A stretch of 64,000 nucleotides of DNA from Pseudomonas gingeri (GTDB lineage: Bacteria > Pseudomonadota > Gammaproteobacteria > Pseudomonadales > Pseudomonadaceae): NCBI RefSeq assembly GCF_013386115.1, contig NZ_JACAOR010000014.1, positions 186,001 to 250,000 on the forward strand, given 5' to 3'. This document shows, in pieces, positions 7,590 through 16,350 of this stretch. The translations under genes were made by a program, and so were the position numbers. How positions within the stretch are numbered: position 1 is the stretch's first letter; each line of letters opens with the position of its first letter. The notes under the pieces were generated by a model that was not told the DNA's origin, did no database searches, and saw only the letters and a program-made list of their open reading frames with translations.

Positions 7590-8426
7590 GTGTCTTCACC
7601 CGAAACCTTCACTCACGCACGACTGCCCCTGACGGTCGAGGGTGTCCAGCTGGACATCGCCGCCATTCATCGCGAGGGCAGCCTGGCGCCGATCGTCTTC
7701 CTGCATGGATTTGGCTCGACCAAGGAGGACTACGCCGACATCGTGCTGCAACCCGCGTTTGCCGGTCACCCCTTTGTCGCCTATGACGCGCCGGGCTGCG
7801 GTGAGAGCCAGTGCAGCGACCTGTCGCGGATTTCCATTCCCTTCCTGCGGCAGACGGCGTTGCAGGTACTGGAGCATTTCGGCATCGAGCGGTTCCATCT
7901 GGTCGGCCACTCCATGGGCGGGCTGACCGCGCTGATGCTGGCCCATCAGTTCCCCGGGCGGGTTCTCAGCTTTGTCGATATCGAGGGCAATATCGCCCCG
8001 GAGGACTGCTTTCTCAGCCGGCAGATCGTGGATTACCCGGCGGAGGATCCCGAGGTGTTTTTCACCGCGTTCATCGAGCGCGCCCGGCAGGCGCCGGCTT
8101 ATGCCAGTGCGTTGTATTCGGCGAGCCTGCGCCACAAGGTACGGGCAGGGGCGGTGCGTGGCATCTTCGAATCGATGGTCGACCTTTCCGATCACGCCGA
8201 CCTGATGGGCAAGTTCCTCGGGCTGGAATGCCCGCGGATGTTCATGTACGGCGAGCAGAACGCCTCGCTGTCCTACCTCGGGCATATCCAGGCCGAGGGC
8301 GTGCGGCTGGCGCCCATCGCGCAGTGCGGGCATTTCCCGATGTATTCCAATCCACCGGCGATGTGGCAGCAGATTGCCGATTTCCAGGGTGCGGGTCGCC
8401 CCGGCGGTGTCTGCGCGGTCGATTGA
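7590..8426 (+). CDS. Alpha/beta-fold hydrolase
   Basis: I chose the GTG at 7590 because AAGGAG lies nine bases upstream; an in-frame extension to 7497 has no such site and does not look like protein. The 278-residue product has the oxyanion-hole HGFG (residues 39-42), the nucleophile elbow GHSMGG with Ser108, an acid candidate in the MFMYGEQNASL strand region, and the catalytic His in CGHFPMYS. There is no signal peptide, so it is cytoplasmic. The substrate could be an ester, lactone or C-C bond and is not readable. It follows the LysR gene by 121 bases and may be independently transcribed. Confidence 0.85.
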   Translation: MSSPETFTHARLPLTVEGVQLDIAAIHREGSLAPIVFLHGFGSTKEDYADIVLQPAFAGHPFVAYDAPGCGESQCSDLSRISIPFLRQTALQVLEHFGIERFHLVGHSMGGLTALMLAHQFPGRVLSFVDIEGNIAPEDCFLSRQIVDYPAEDPEVFFTAFIERARQAPAYASALYSASLRHKVRAGAVRGIFESMVDLSDHADLMGKFLGLECPRMFMYGEQNASLSYLGHIQAEGVRLAPIAQCGHFPMYSNPPAMWQQIADFQGAGRPGGVCAVD

Positions 8427-8450
8427 ATCTCGCTGCCGACCGGCAATAAA

Positions 8451-8482
8451 AAACGCCCCGAACCTGGCAGGTCGGGGCGTTT
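8451..8482. terminator. Bidirectional terminator between convergent genes
   Basis: An 11-bp perfect inverted repeat (AAACGCCCCGA / TCGGGGCGTTT) has A-rich and T-rich flanks and lies between the plus-strand hydrolase stop (8426) and the minus-strand synthase stop (8510). It can serve both genes. Confidence 0.85.
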
Positions 8483-8509
8483 CTGTTCAGCCGGACGTGG
8501 GCGGGACTA

Positions 8510-9763
8510 TCAGGCGATAGCATCCCACGCGCGATCGCCGTGCTCGTCCTTGATACGGGTTGGCAGCCCCATGGCATCCAGCGCCTTGAGGAACGGCTCG
8601 GCCGGCAGTTCCTCGACGTTGGCCATGCGCTGCACGTCCCACTCGCCACGGGCGACCAGCAGGGCCGCGGCCACTGGCGGTACGCCGGCGGTGTAGGAGA
8701 TGCCCTGGCTGTCGGTCTCGGCGTAGGCGTCCTCGTGGTCGGCCACGTTGTAGATGAACAGCTCGCGTGGCTGGCCATCCTTGCTGCCCTTGACCAGGTC
8801 GCCGATGCAGGTCTTGCCGACATAACCCGGTGCCAGCGAGGCGGGGTCCGGCAGTACGGCCTTGACCACTTTCAGCGGCACGACTTCCAGGCCTTCGGCA
8901 GTGCGGACCGGTTTCTCGGAAAGCAGGCCGAGGTTCTTCAGCACGGTGAAGACGTTGATGTAGTGCTCGCCGAAGCTCATCCAGAAGCGCACGTTGGGCA
9001 CGTCGAGGTTCTTCGACAGCGAGTGCACTTCATCGTGGCCGGTCAGGTACAGGTTCTGCGCACCCACCACCGGCAGGTCGTCGGTACGCTTGACTTCGAA
9101 CATGGTGTTGCTGGTCCACTGGCTGTCCTGCCAGCTCCACACCTGTCCGGTGAATTCGCGGAAATTGATCTCGGGATCGAAGTTGGTGGCGAAATACTTG
9201 CCGTGGGAACCGGCGTTGACGTCGAGGATATCGATCGAGTCAATGCGGTCGAAATACTGTTGCTGCGCCAGTGCCGCATAGGCATTGACCACACCCGGGT
9301 CGAAGCCCACGCCAAGGATGGCGGTGATGTTCTTCTGCTGGCATTCCTCGAGGTGTTTCCACTCGTAGTTGCCGTACCAGGGCGGTGTTTCACAGACCTT
9401 GCCCGGCTCTTCGTGGATGGCGGTGTCGAGGTACGCCACGCCGGTATCGATGCAGGCACGCAGCACCGACATGTTGAGGAACGCGGAGCCGACGTTGATG
9501 ACGATCTGCGATCCGGTTTCGCGGATCAGCGCCTTGGTCGCTTCGACATCCAGGGCGTTCAGCGTGAAGGCCTGGATATCAGCGGGCTGTTTGAGGCTGC
9601 CCTTGGCCTTGACGCTGTCGATGATGGCCTGGCATTTGGAGATGTTGCGCGACGCGATAGCAATACGACCGAGTTCGTCGTTGTGCTGCGCGCACTTGTG
9701 GGCCACCACCTTGGCGACACCTCCTGCACCAATGATAAGTACGTTCTTCTTCAATTTTTTCAT
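8510..9763 (-). CDS. Carboxynorspermidine synthase (saccharopine dehydrogenase family)
   Basis: The 417-residue product opens with a Rossmann motif, VLIIGAGGVAKVVAHKCA (GxGGxA at residues 12-17), and has the family segments GVAYLDTA and ILGVGFDPGVVNAYA. The saccharopine dehydrogenase fold with these motifs, placed directly beside a carboxynorspermidine decarboxylase gene, points to carboxy(nor)spermidine dehydrogenase. That enzyme condenses aspartate semialdehyde with a diamine, using NADPH. It is the second gene of the minus-strand pair, 19 bases behind nspC, with GAGGAG just before its ATG. The two enzymes give a spermidine or norspermidine route independent of S-adenosylmethionine decarboxylase. 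Which diamine is used cannot be told. Confidence 0.86.
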   Translation of the reverse strand: MKKLKKNVLIIGAGGVAKVVAHKCAQHNDELGRIAIASRNISKCQAIIDSVKAKGSLKQPADIQAFTLNALDVEATKALIRETGSQIVINVGSAFLNMSVLRACIDTGVAYLDTAIHEEPGKVCETPPWYGNYEWKHLEECQQKNITAILGVGFDPGVVNAYAALAQQQYFDRIDSIDILDVNAGSHGKYFATNFDPEINFREFTGQVWSWQDSQWTSNTMFEVKRTDDLPVVGAQNLYLTGHDEVHSLSKNLDVPNVRFWMSFGEHYINVFTVLKNLGLLSEKPVRTAEGLEVVPLKVVKAVLPDPASLAPGYVGKTCIGDLVKGSKDGQPRELFIYNVADHEDAYAETDSQGISYTAGVPPVAAALLVARGEWDVQRMANVEELPAEPFLKALDAMGLPTRIKDEHGDRAWDAIA

Positions 9764-9782
9764 TTCTCCTCAATCCGCCAGC

Positions 9783-10880
9783 TTACGAAAGGCTGGACAG
9801 GTAGTCTTCGTAACCGAACTCACGAACGACCTCGACTGTACCGTCGAGTTGTTTCACTACGATGGACGGCATCTTCAAGCCGTTGAACCAGTTCTTCTTG
9901 ACCATGGTGTAGCCTGCCGCGTCAACGAACGACAGCCGATCGCCGATGGACAGCGGACGATCGAAGGGGTACTCGCCGAAGATGTCTCCGGCCAGACAGG
10001 ACTTGCCGCACACCATGTAGGTGTGTTCGCCGTCGCTCGGCGCCATCTTGGCGTCCAGGCGATAGATCAGCAGGTCGAGCATGTGGGCTTCGATGGAACT
10101 GTCCACCACCGCCAGGTTCTTGCCGTTGTAGAGGGTGTCGAGCACGGTGACTTCCAGAGAGGCGCTCTGGGTGATTGCCGCTTCGCCCGGCTCCAGGTAG
10201 ACCTGTACGCCGTACTTCTGCGAGAACGCCTTGAGGCGCGCGCAGAACTCATCCAGGGCATAGCCTTCACCGGTGAAATGGATGCCGCCGCCAAGGCTGA
10301 CCCACTCGACCTTGTGCAGCAGGTGGCCGAAGCGCTCCTCGATGGTCCCCAGCATCTGGTCGAACAGGCCGAAGTCGCCGTTCTCGCAGTTGTTGTGGAA
10401 CATGAAGCCGGAGATCTGCCCGATGACCTGTTCGATCTTCGCCGGATCCCACTCGCCCAGGCGGCTGAACGGCCGTGCCGGGTCGGCCAGCAGGTAGTCG
10501 GAACTGCTCACCTGGGGGTTGACCCGCAGGCCGCGGACCTTGCCCTTGGAGGCTTCGGCAAAGCGCTGCAACTGGCCGATGGAGTTGAAGATGATCTTGT
10601 CGCAGTTCTCGAGCATCTCGCCGATCTCGTCGTCGGCCCAGGCCACGCTGTAGGCGTGGGTCTCGCCGACGAATTTCTGGCGACCGAGCTTGAGCTCGTA
10701 GAGCGACGACGACGTCGTGCCGTCCATGTATTGCTGCATCAGGTCGAACACCGACCAGGTGGCGAAGCACTTGAGCGCCAGCAGCGCCTTGGCTCCGGAG
10801 TGCTCGCGCACGTAGGCGATCTTCTGCAGGTTGACCAGCAGCTTCTGCTTGTCGATGAGGTAGTACGGCGTCTTGATCAT
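9783..10880 (-). CDS. nspC: Carboxynorspermidine decarboxylase
   Basis: The 365-residue product belongs to the alanine-racemase-fold (group IV) PLP decarboxylases. It begins MIKTPYYLIDKQKLLVNLQKI and carries the PLP lysine in ALLALKCFATW (Lys37), SLGGGIHFTGEGY (phosphate-binding glycine loop), YLEPGEA and MVCGKSCLAGD with the catalytic Cys. I chose the ATG at 10880 over an upstream one because GGAGG lies seven bases before it. It removes CO2 from carboxynorspermidine or carboxyspermidine made by the adjacent synthase, which is the final step. The length and motifs are intact. An imperfect hairpin precedes the gene. Confidence 0.9.
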   Translation of the reverse strand: MIKTPYYLIDKQKLLVNLQKIAYVREHSGAKALLALKCFATWSVFDLMQQYMDGTTSSSLYELKLGRQKFVGETHAYSVAWADDEIGEMLENCDKIIFNSIGQLQRFAEASKGKVRGLRVNPQVSSSDYLLADPARPFSRLGEWDPAKIEQVIGQISGFMFHNNCENGDFGLFDQMLGTIEERFGHLLHKVEWVSLGGGIHFTGEGYALDEFCARLKAFSQKYGVQVYLEPGEAAITQSASLEVTVLDTLYNGKNLAVVDSSIEAHMLDLLIYRLDAKMAPSDGEHTYMVCGKSCLAGDIFGEYPFDRPLSIGDRLSFVDAAGYTMVKKNWFNGLKMPSIVVKQLDGTVEVVREFGYEDYLSSLS

Positions 10881-10901
10881 TTCGAGGCCTCCGGCGGGGC
10901 T

Positions 10902-10938
10902 AGCCAAAAAAGGACGCGCATTGTGCCTTTAGTTGGCT
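10902..10938 (-). other. Imperfect hairpin in the nspC leader
   Basis: Reading the minus strand, AGCCAACTAAAGG and CCTTTTTTGGCT can pair around a 12-base loop, about 20 bases before the nspC start codon. It could be a leader structure, an operator dyad, or chance. No known riboswitch was recognised. Confidence 0.35.
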
Positions 10939-10966
10939 CATATCGAAAGGTTGACGGGCGTATTTC

Positions 10967-11482
10967 CTACCGGCCGGCGCCCAGGGTCAGACGAAGCTGC
11001 CGATAGGCGCTCACCAGTTGCTCTAGGGAAAAGGCGAGATTGCGCCCGCTGGGGTTGGGCAGGACCCACACCGAGGCGTCTGCCAGGCGCCGTGGTTGCA
11101 GCCCCCAGGCGACGTCCCGCTGGCCGGATAATCCGCAGTACCCGGCCTTGCCGAGAAAGGCCACGCAGCCGGGGGCGTAGCGGGCGATCTTGTGTTCGAA
11201 ACCGGCCGCCGCCGCGCTGAATTCATCGCGGGACAACTGGTCCGCCCGCGCTGTCGGTCGCTCGACCACGGTGGTCAACCCGCATCCGTACTGCAAGAGC
11301 GTGCGGTCGTTTTCCGGACGCAGTTCCTCGGGGGTGAAACCGGCCAGATGCAGCGTGCGCCAGAACCGATTGTTGCGCCCGGCGAAGTGATGTCCCTGGG
11401 CTGCCGCCATCAACCCCGGGTTGATGCCACAGAAAACCACCGCCAGTTGCCCGGCCAGAATATCTTCGAGTCCTTCAGCCAC
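10967..11482 (-). CDS. mug: G/U mismatch-specific uracil-DNA glycosylase
   Basis: The product is about 171 residues and matches Mug/TDG-family glycosylases from end to end. It has LAVVFCGINPGL (the GINPG active-site loop with the catalytic Asn), GRNNRFWRTLHLAGF, LLQYGCGLTTVVERPT, FLGKAGY, and WVLPNPSGRN, the minor-groove intercalation loop. The enzyme removes uracil or ethenocytosine from mispairs with G and starts base-excision repair. Several in-frame GTG codons are possible between 11494 and 11482. The one at 11482 has GAGG six bases upstream and gives the most typical N terminus. It follows the TetR gene on the same strand with about 22 bases between, perhaps by read-through. Confidence 0.9.
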   Translation of the reverse strand: MAEGLEDILAGQLAVVFCGINPGLMAAAQGHHFAGRNNRFWRTLHLAGFTPEELRPENDRTLLQYGCGLTTVVERPTARADQLSRDEFSAAAAGFEHKIARYAPGCVAFLGKAGYCGLSGQRDVAWGLQPRRLADASVWVLPNPSGRNLAFSLEQLVSAYRQLRLTLGAGR

Positions 11483-11504
11483 CACACACCTCACAAGCGC
11501 GGAC

Positions 11505-12128
11505 TCATCCGCAGATGACCCTGACCGCGTTGCGCGCCAGCTCGGACAGTTCGGCCCGGGATTTACCCGCCCGGGCCCGTATCGAAATGCTGTGCATCAG
11601 GCCCGAGGCCAGGGCCGCCAGGGCCGCCGGGTCGGCATCGGCGTGCAATTCGCCGGCCTCGATTGCCGCCCGCAGGCGGGTTTCCAGCTCGGCATCGAGG
11701 CGGCCGAGGCGGTTGGAAAGAATCTCGCGGATGGCCGGATCCTCGACCGCCTCGGTGGTTGCCGTGCCGATCATGAAGCAACCCCGTGGCTGGCCGTCAC
11801 CGGAGAAGTAGATCGACAACTGCCCCTCGTAGAAACGCTGCAATGCCTCGCCGAGGGTCAGGGAGCGATCTTTCAACGCCTCGTCGACGGCCGCCGCGGC
11901 CATCTCCCAGTACTGTTCGAGCGCCTTGATATAGAGCGCGTGCTTGTCCCCGAAGGCGGCATACAGGCTGGGGCGGTTCATGCCCGCCGCCGTGGCGATG
12001 CTGTCCAGGGAGGCCCCGGCATAGCCGGTATTCCAGAACACCCCGAGCGCCTGTTGCAAGGCTGTCTGAGGGTCGTAGGCGCGAGGGCGGCCGCGGCCTT
12101 TTCCCTCGGCGGTCTTTTTTTGTGCCAT
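11505..12128 (-). CDS. TetR-family repressor, divergent from the efflux operon
   Basis: The 207-residue product has a basic N terminus (GKGRGRPRAYDP), then the TetR helix-turn-helix (about residues 20-66: ALGVFWNTGYAGASLDSIATAAGMNRPSLYAAFGDKHALY). A ligand-binding helical domain containing GCFMIGTATTEA follows, as seen in TetR proteins of the C-terminal type that control efflux or oxidoreductase genes. I chose the ATG at 12128 because residues upstream do not fit the family and AAGGA lies 12 bases before it. It is divergent from the HlyD/MFS/OMF operon with 120 bases between, so it most likely represses that operon and itself. Confidence 0.88.
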   Translation of the reverse strand: MAQKKTAEGKGRGRPRAYDPQTALQQALGVFWNTGYAGASLDSIATAAGMNRPSLYAAFGDKHALYIKALEQYWEMAAAAVDEALKDRSLTLGEALQRFYEGQLSIYFSGDGQPRGCFMIGTATTEAVEDPAIREILSNRLGRLDAELETRLRAAIEAGELHADADPAALAALASGLMHSISIRARAGKSRAELSELARNAVRVICG

Positions 12129-12129
12129 G

Positions 12130-12187
12130 TTGTACAAAAATCCTTGAGTGAGGGCCGAGATGGCTATATTCTTACATTGTCGCACAA
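12130..12187. promoter_or_regulatory. Candidate TetR operators in the divergent efflux promoter
   Basis: Two short palindromes with shared half-sites lie between the start codons: TTGTACAA (12130-12137) and TTGTCGCACAA (12177-12187). Each is followed by AAATC, so they are also direct repeats about 47 bases apart. The first abuts the TetR start codon. The arrangement suits a repressor acting on both promoters. Confidence 0.45.
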
Positions 12188-12248
12188 AAATCGGAATTCA
12201 GAAATTCCCGGTTCCAGGCGTGCTCCCCGGCCACAGGTAAATTCGATC

Positions 12249-13388
12249 ATGACCAAGCAATTCGACAGTACGGCGACACACAACTTCGAGCATCCGGGGC
12301 CAGTCCAGGCGGACGCGTTCATTCGCAAGCCCTTGAAGGAAAGAGTGCGACCCCTGCTGATGGTGGGGCTGCCAGTGCTGTTCGCGGCGGTTGCCATTGC
12401 CCGTTACCTGGCGGCGGAGCCCTTCGTCTCGACCGACAACGCCTATGCCCGGGTAGCCAAGGCTTCCATCAATGCGCGGATTTCCGGACAGGTGGTTGAA
12501 ATCGCGGTCGAGGACAACCAGCAGGTGCACAAGGGCCAGGTGTTGTTCCGGATCAATCCGGAGCCTTTGCAGATCGCCGTCAACCGGGCAGATGCCCAAC
12601 TGAGCGTGGCGCGGTTGCGCATCGCCGGGCTCAAGGCCAGCTATCGGCAGCAGCAGGCCGAGCTGCAATCGGCCCGGGAGTCGGCGAGCTTCGACGAAAA
12701 GGAGTTCGCCAGGAAGAAGGCGTTGATGGCCAGCGAGTTCGTCTCGCGCTCGCTCTACGAGCGTGCGGACACCGATCTCAAGGTCGCGCGACAACGCATA
12801 GCGTCCGTTGAACAGCAGATCGCCAATACGGTGGTGGCGTTGAACGGCAATCCGAATATCGATATCGACAGCCACCCGGCGATTCGCGAGGCCAGGGCCC
12901 AGCTCGACGAGGCACGGCTCTACCTCTCGTATGCGACGGTCTATGCGCCGGACGATGGCATCGTCGCCAAGGTCGACGACCTGCAGGTCGGCAACTATCT
13001 CAACAGCGGCGCGCCGGCCTTTGCCTTGCTCTCGGCCCACCAGGTGTGGGTCGAGGCCAACTTCCGCGAGACCCAGCTGGCCCATATGCGTCCGGGGCAG
13101 ACCGCGACCATCAGCATCGATACCTACCCGGATCATCCGTTCAAGGCCCGTGTCATCAGCATGAGTCCCGGCGCCGGCGCGGACTTCGCCCTGCTGCCTC
13201 CGGAAAACGCCACCGGCAACTGGGTCAAGGTGATCCAGCGGGTGCCGGTCCGGCTCGAACTCGATGAAGTCGATCCGCGCCTGCCGTTGTTCTCCGGCAC
13301 CAGCGCCACGGTCACGGTCGATACCGGTTATCGGGCGCCCTGGTGGCAGCCGCTCAAGGGGCTGTTGACCGCGAGCCGCGGGCAATGA
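12249..13388 (+). CDS. HlyD/EmrA-type membrane fusion protein
   Basis: The 379-residue product has a short cytoplasmic N terminus, one transmembrane helix (about residues 35-55: LLMVGLPVLFAAVAIARYLA) and a periplasmic part. Typical segments are VSTDNAYARVAKASINARISGQV (first lipoyl half), a coiled-coil hairpin rich in Ala, Gln and Arg, and TVYAPDDGIVAKVDDLQVGNYL (second lipoyl half) followed by a beta-barrel domain. It links an inner-membrane MFS pump to an outer-membrane factor. I chose the ATG at 12249 from the family N terminus. It is the first gene of the operon and overlaps the MFS gene by four bases. Confidence 0.9.
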   Translation: MTKQFDSTATHNFEHPGPVQADAFIRKPLKERVRPLLMVGLPVLFAAVAIARYLAAEPFVSTDNAYARVAKASINARISGQVVEIAVEDNQQVHKGQVLFRINPEPLQIAVNRADAQLSVARLRIAGLKASYRQQQAELQSARESASFDEKEFARKKALMASEFVSRSLYERADTDLKVARQRIASVEQQIANTVVALNGNPNIDIDSHPAIREARAQLDEARLYLSYATVYAPDDGIVAKVDDLQVGNYLNSGAPAFALLSAHQVWVEANFRETQLAHMRPGQTATISIDTYPDHPFKARVISMSPGAGADFALLPPENATGNWVKVIQRVPVRLELDEVDPRLPLFSGTSATVTVDTGYRAPWWQPLKGLLTASRGQ

Positions 13389-14848
13389 ACGGGGCCGAGG
13401 GCGCGCGTGCGCTGAGGTTTGCCGCGCTGCTGGCGACCTATATGCAGTCTGCCAACCTGCCGCTGCCGAACGCGGTGCTGCGGTTGCTCCAGGGCAGCTT
13501 GTCGATGACCGACGACCAGGCCGGCTGGGTCTTCACCTCCTACCTGGCGGCGAGCGCCATTACCTTGCCGATCGCCCAGTGGCTGGGTGGCCGTTATGGC
13601 CTGAAGCTGATGTACCAAGGCGCGCTGGCGATCTTCGCCCTGGGCCTGCTGCTCGCCACCCTGGCAACGACGCCGCTGCAGTTCGTCGGGGCGCGGGTTG
13701 TCCAGGGGCTGGCCAGTGGCGTACTGGCGCCGCTGTCGATGGCGATTGCCCTGGAGACCCTGGCACCGGCACGGCGCGCGACCTTCGGTGCGACCTGGAC
13801 CGCCATCGTGCTGCTGGGCATCGCCACCGGTCCGGGTATCGGCGGCTGGCTCGGTGAGCATTACGGCTGGCGCGCGATCTTCCATATCAGCCTGCCGCTG
13901 TCGGCGTTCATCTTCCTGGTGGTGGCGCTGTGGCTGCCGGAGAAAAAGGCCGGGACACGCCCGTCCTTCGACTTCTTCGGCTTCGGCACCTTCACCCTGG
14001 GCATGATCGGGTTGCAGATGCTGCTCGACCGGGGCGAGCGCCTGGAGTGGTTCGCCTCGCCGGAAATCTGGCTGGAAGCGCTGGCCGCCGGACTTGGGCT
14101 TTACCTGTTCGTGGTCCATGTGCTGACCGCGAAGGTGCACTTTGTCAGCAAGGGGCTGTTTCGGGATCGCAACTTCGTGTTGTCGACGGTGATGTTTTTC
14201 GCCCTGGGTTTTGTCCTGTTGTCGACCATGGCCCTGACCTCGCCGATGCTCGATGAACTGCTCGGTTATCCGCCCGACACGACCGGTGGCCTGACCCTGC
14301 CGCGAGGTATCGGCCTGGTGGGCGCCTTCCTGCTGATGAGCCGGGTGCCCCCGCGCGTCGACCCGCGGGTATGGGTGGCGGCGGGTATCGCCCTGGTGGT
14401 GTATGCCAACGGGCTGATGCTCGGCTATTCGCCGCTGATGGACAGCTGGCCGGTGGCGATTGCCGGTGCATTGCAGGGTATCGGTCTCGGGGTGTTGATG
14501 CCGGCGCTGAGCAAGATGGCGTTCAGCACGCTTGACCCGAAGCTGCGTCCGGAAGCCGCGGGGATTTTCAATCTGGTCCGGGTCTATGGCAGCACCCTCG
14601 GGGTGGCGGTGGTGCAGTTGTACTTCTTCAACAACACCCAGGCGATGCACCTGGCGCTGGCCAGCCATCTGACGGCGTATCGGCTTGCCGCGCCGATGTC
14701 GCTGCCGGCCCTGGCCGGGCTCAACGAAATGATCACCGGCCAGGCGGCGTTCATCGCCGTGATCGGCCAGTTCAAGATTTTGCTGGTGGTGATGCTGGTG
14801 GTGAGTCCGCTGGTGTTCTTTCTTCGCAAACCCGTTCCGACCAACTAG
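13385..14848 (+). CDS. EmrB/QacA-type MFS drug exporter (DHA2, 14-helix)
   Basis: The 487-residue product has about fourteen hydrophobic helices. Early motifs of the DHA2 family are visible: LPLPNAVLRLLQGSLSM, WVFTSYLAASAITLP, WLGGRYGLK (motif A-like), and the motif C-like ATGPGIGGWLG in helix 5. The ATG at 13385 overlaps the fusion-protein stop (ATGA), indicating coupling. It should use the proton gradient to drive export through the fusion protein and the NodT-like outer-membrane factor encoded next. The substrate is unknown; drugs, fatty acids or phenolics are usual for the family. Confidence 0.9.
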   Translation: MNGAEGARALRFAALLATYMQSANLPLPNAVLRLLQGSLSMTDDQAGWVFTSYLAASAITLPIAQWLGGRYGLKLMYQGALAIFALGLLLATLATTPLQFVGARVVQGLASGVLAPLSMAIALETLAPARRATFGATWTAIVLLGIATGPGIGGWLGEHYGWRAIFHISLPLSAFIFLVVALWLPEKKAGTRPSFDFFGFGTFTLGMIGLQMLLDRGERLEWFASPEIWLEALAAGLGLYLFVVHVLTAKVHFVSKGLFRDRNFVLSTVMFFALGFVLLSTMALTSPMLDELLGYPPDTTGGLTLPRGIGLVGAFLLMSRVPPRVDPRVWVAAGIALVVYANGLMLGYSPLMDSWPVAIAGALQGIGLGVLMPALSKMAFSTLDPKLRPEAAGIFNLVRVYGSTLGVAVVQLYFFNNTQAMHLALASHLTAYRLAAPMSLPALAGLNEMITGQAAFIAVIGQFKILLVVMLVVSPLVFFLRKPVPTN

Positions 14849-14867
14849 TCCCCGTGGAGTCCGGAAA

Positions 14868-16346
14868 ATGAAATCCAGTGCGTTCGTCATCAACAGGCCG
14901 CGGTTTCCAGCGATGGTCGGGACGGTCTCGGCGCTTGCCGTGCTGTCCGCCTGTACCGTCGGCCCGGACTATGCGGCGCCGGCGCAAAGTCCGTCGCAGC
15001 ATTATGACCAACAGGCCGAGCAGCGTCTGGGCGGCAAGGCCGACCAGCATATCGACCTGGGCAGGCCGCTCAAGGGTGACTGGTGGTCGGCTTTTCAATC
15101 AGCGAAGCTCGACCGGCTGGTGCGGCGCGCCGTTGCCGGCAATCTTGAGCTGGTGGCGGCTGACGCGACACTGCGGCAAGCGGCGTCCTCCGTGGCCGCA
15201 GCGGAGGGCGCGCTGTACCCGCAGGTCGATTTCGGCGCCCAGGCCGGTCGCCAGCGGGTACACACGGCAGCCGAACCTGCGGTCGCCAACTTCTATTCGG
15301 TCGGACCGCGGGTCGGCTTCGACCTCGATGCCTTCGGTGGCAACCGGCGGCGGATCGAGCAGCAGCAGGCGTTCACCGAACTGCAGCAGCACCGCTACGA
15401 AGCGGCCTACCTGACGCTGACGGGCGATGTCGCCAGCCAGGCGCTGCTGGTGGCTAGCGCCAATGCGCAGATGGCGGCGGTGGAGAAGCTGCTGGCCAAT
15501 GACGCGAGAAATCTCGAACTGGTGCGCACGGCCCAGCTCAATGGCGCCACCACGCGGATCGACGTGTCGCTGGCCGAAACCCGGCTGGCGCAGGATCGTA
15601 CGCTGTTGCCACCCCTGGCCCAGCAACGCGATGCGGCGCGGCATGCGTTGTCGATCCTGGCGGGCAAGGGGCCTGCCGACTGGATCGCCGCGGATTTCGC
15701 ACTGGACGAATTTACCTTGCCGGCCAATCTGCCGGTCAGCCTGCCTTCGGAAATGGCCCGCACCCGGCCCGATATCCTGCAGGCCGAGGCCGACCTGCAT
15801 ATGGCCAGCGCCGCGGTGGGTATCGCGACGGCCAATCTCTATCCCCACGTGGAGCTGTCGGCCTCGCTGGCACAGGCCGCTTCCGGCAATGGCGGCGCCG
15901 CGCTCTGGGGTTTTGCCGCAGGGCTGGCGGGACCGATCTTCGACGGCGGCACCCGCGAGGCCGAACGCCAGGCTTCTATCGACGGTTACCAGGCGGCGTT
16001 GGCAGGCTACCGGCAGACGGTCATCAGTTCCTTCGGCCAGGTCGCGGACACGCTGCAGGCGATCAACCACAACGCCGAAGCCAACCTGGCGCAGACACAG
16101 GCCTTGCGCGCCGCCGAAACCAGCCTGTACCTGAACCAGCAAGCCTATGCCCAGGGCGAAAACAGCATTCTCCAGGTGCTGGAGGCCGAGCGCGCCTATG
16201 AGCAGGCGTCGCTGGGGCTGATCAGGGTGCAGACCGCGCAGTATCTCGACACGGTACGGCTGTTCGTGGCGCTTGGCGGCAACGCCGTCGGCGTGGCGGC
16301 ACGGCAGGTTGCCTCCGGCGAAATCAACAGACAGACCATGGAGTAA
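14868..16346 (+). CDS. NodT-family outer-membrane efflux lipoprotein
   Basis: The 492-residue product has a lipoprotein signal peptide ending LSAC (Cys29) and the mature start TVGPDYAAP that is standard for OprM/NodT-type factors. Two OEP repeats follow, with motifs such as GDWWSAF, LRQAASSVAAAEGALYPQVDFG, RTRPDILQAEADLHMASAAVG and the mirrored GENSILQVLEAERAYEQA near the end. It forms the trimeric outer-membrane channel of the tripartite pump encoded by the two upstream genes, 19 bases after the MFS gene. Its last codons contain the GGAG ribosome-binding site of the next gene, so the aldo-keto reductase is in the same transcript. Confidence 0.9.
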   Translation: MKSSAFVINRPRFPAMVGTVSALAVLSACTVGPDYAAPAQSPSQHYDQQAEQRLGGKADQHIDLGRPLKGDWWSAFQSAKLDRLVRRAVAGNLELVAADATLRQAASSVAAAEGALYPQVDFGAQAGRQRVHTAAEPAVANFYSVGPRVGFDLDAFGGNRRRIEQQQAFTELQQHRYEAAYLTLTGDVASQALLVASANAQMAAVEKLLANDARNLELVRTAQLNGATTRIDVSLAETRLAQDRTLLPPLAQQRDAARHALSILAGKGPADWIAADFALDEFTLPANLPVSLPSEMARTRPDILQAEADLHMASAAVGIATANLYPHVELSASLAQAASGNGGAALWGFAAGLAGPIFDGGTREAERQASIDGYQAALAGYRQTVISSFGQVADTLQAINHNAEANLAQTQALRAAETSLYLNQQAYAQGENSILQVLEAERAYEQASLGLIRVQTAQYLDTVRLFVALGGNAVGVAARQVASGEINRQTME

Positions 16347-16350
16347 CGAT

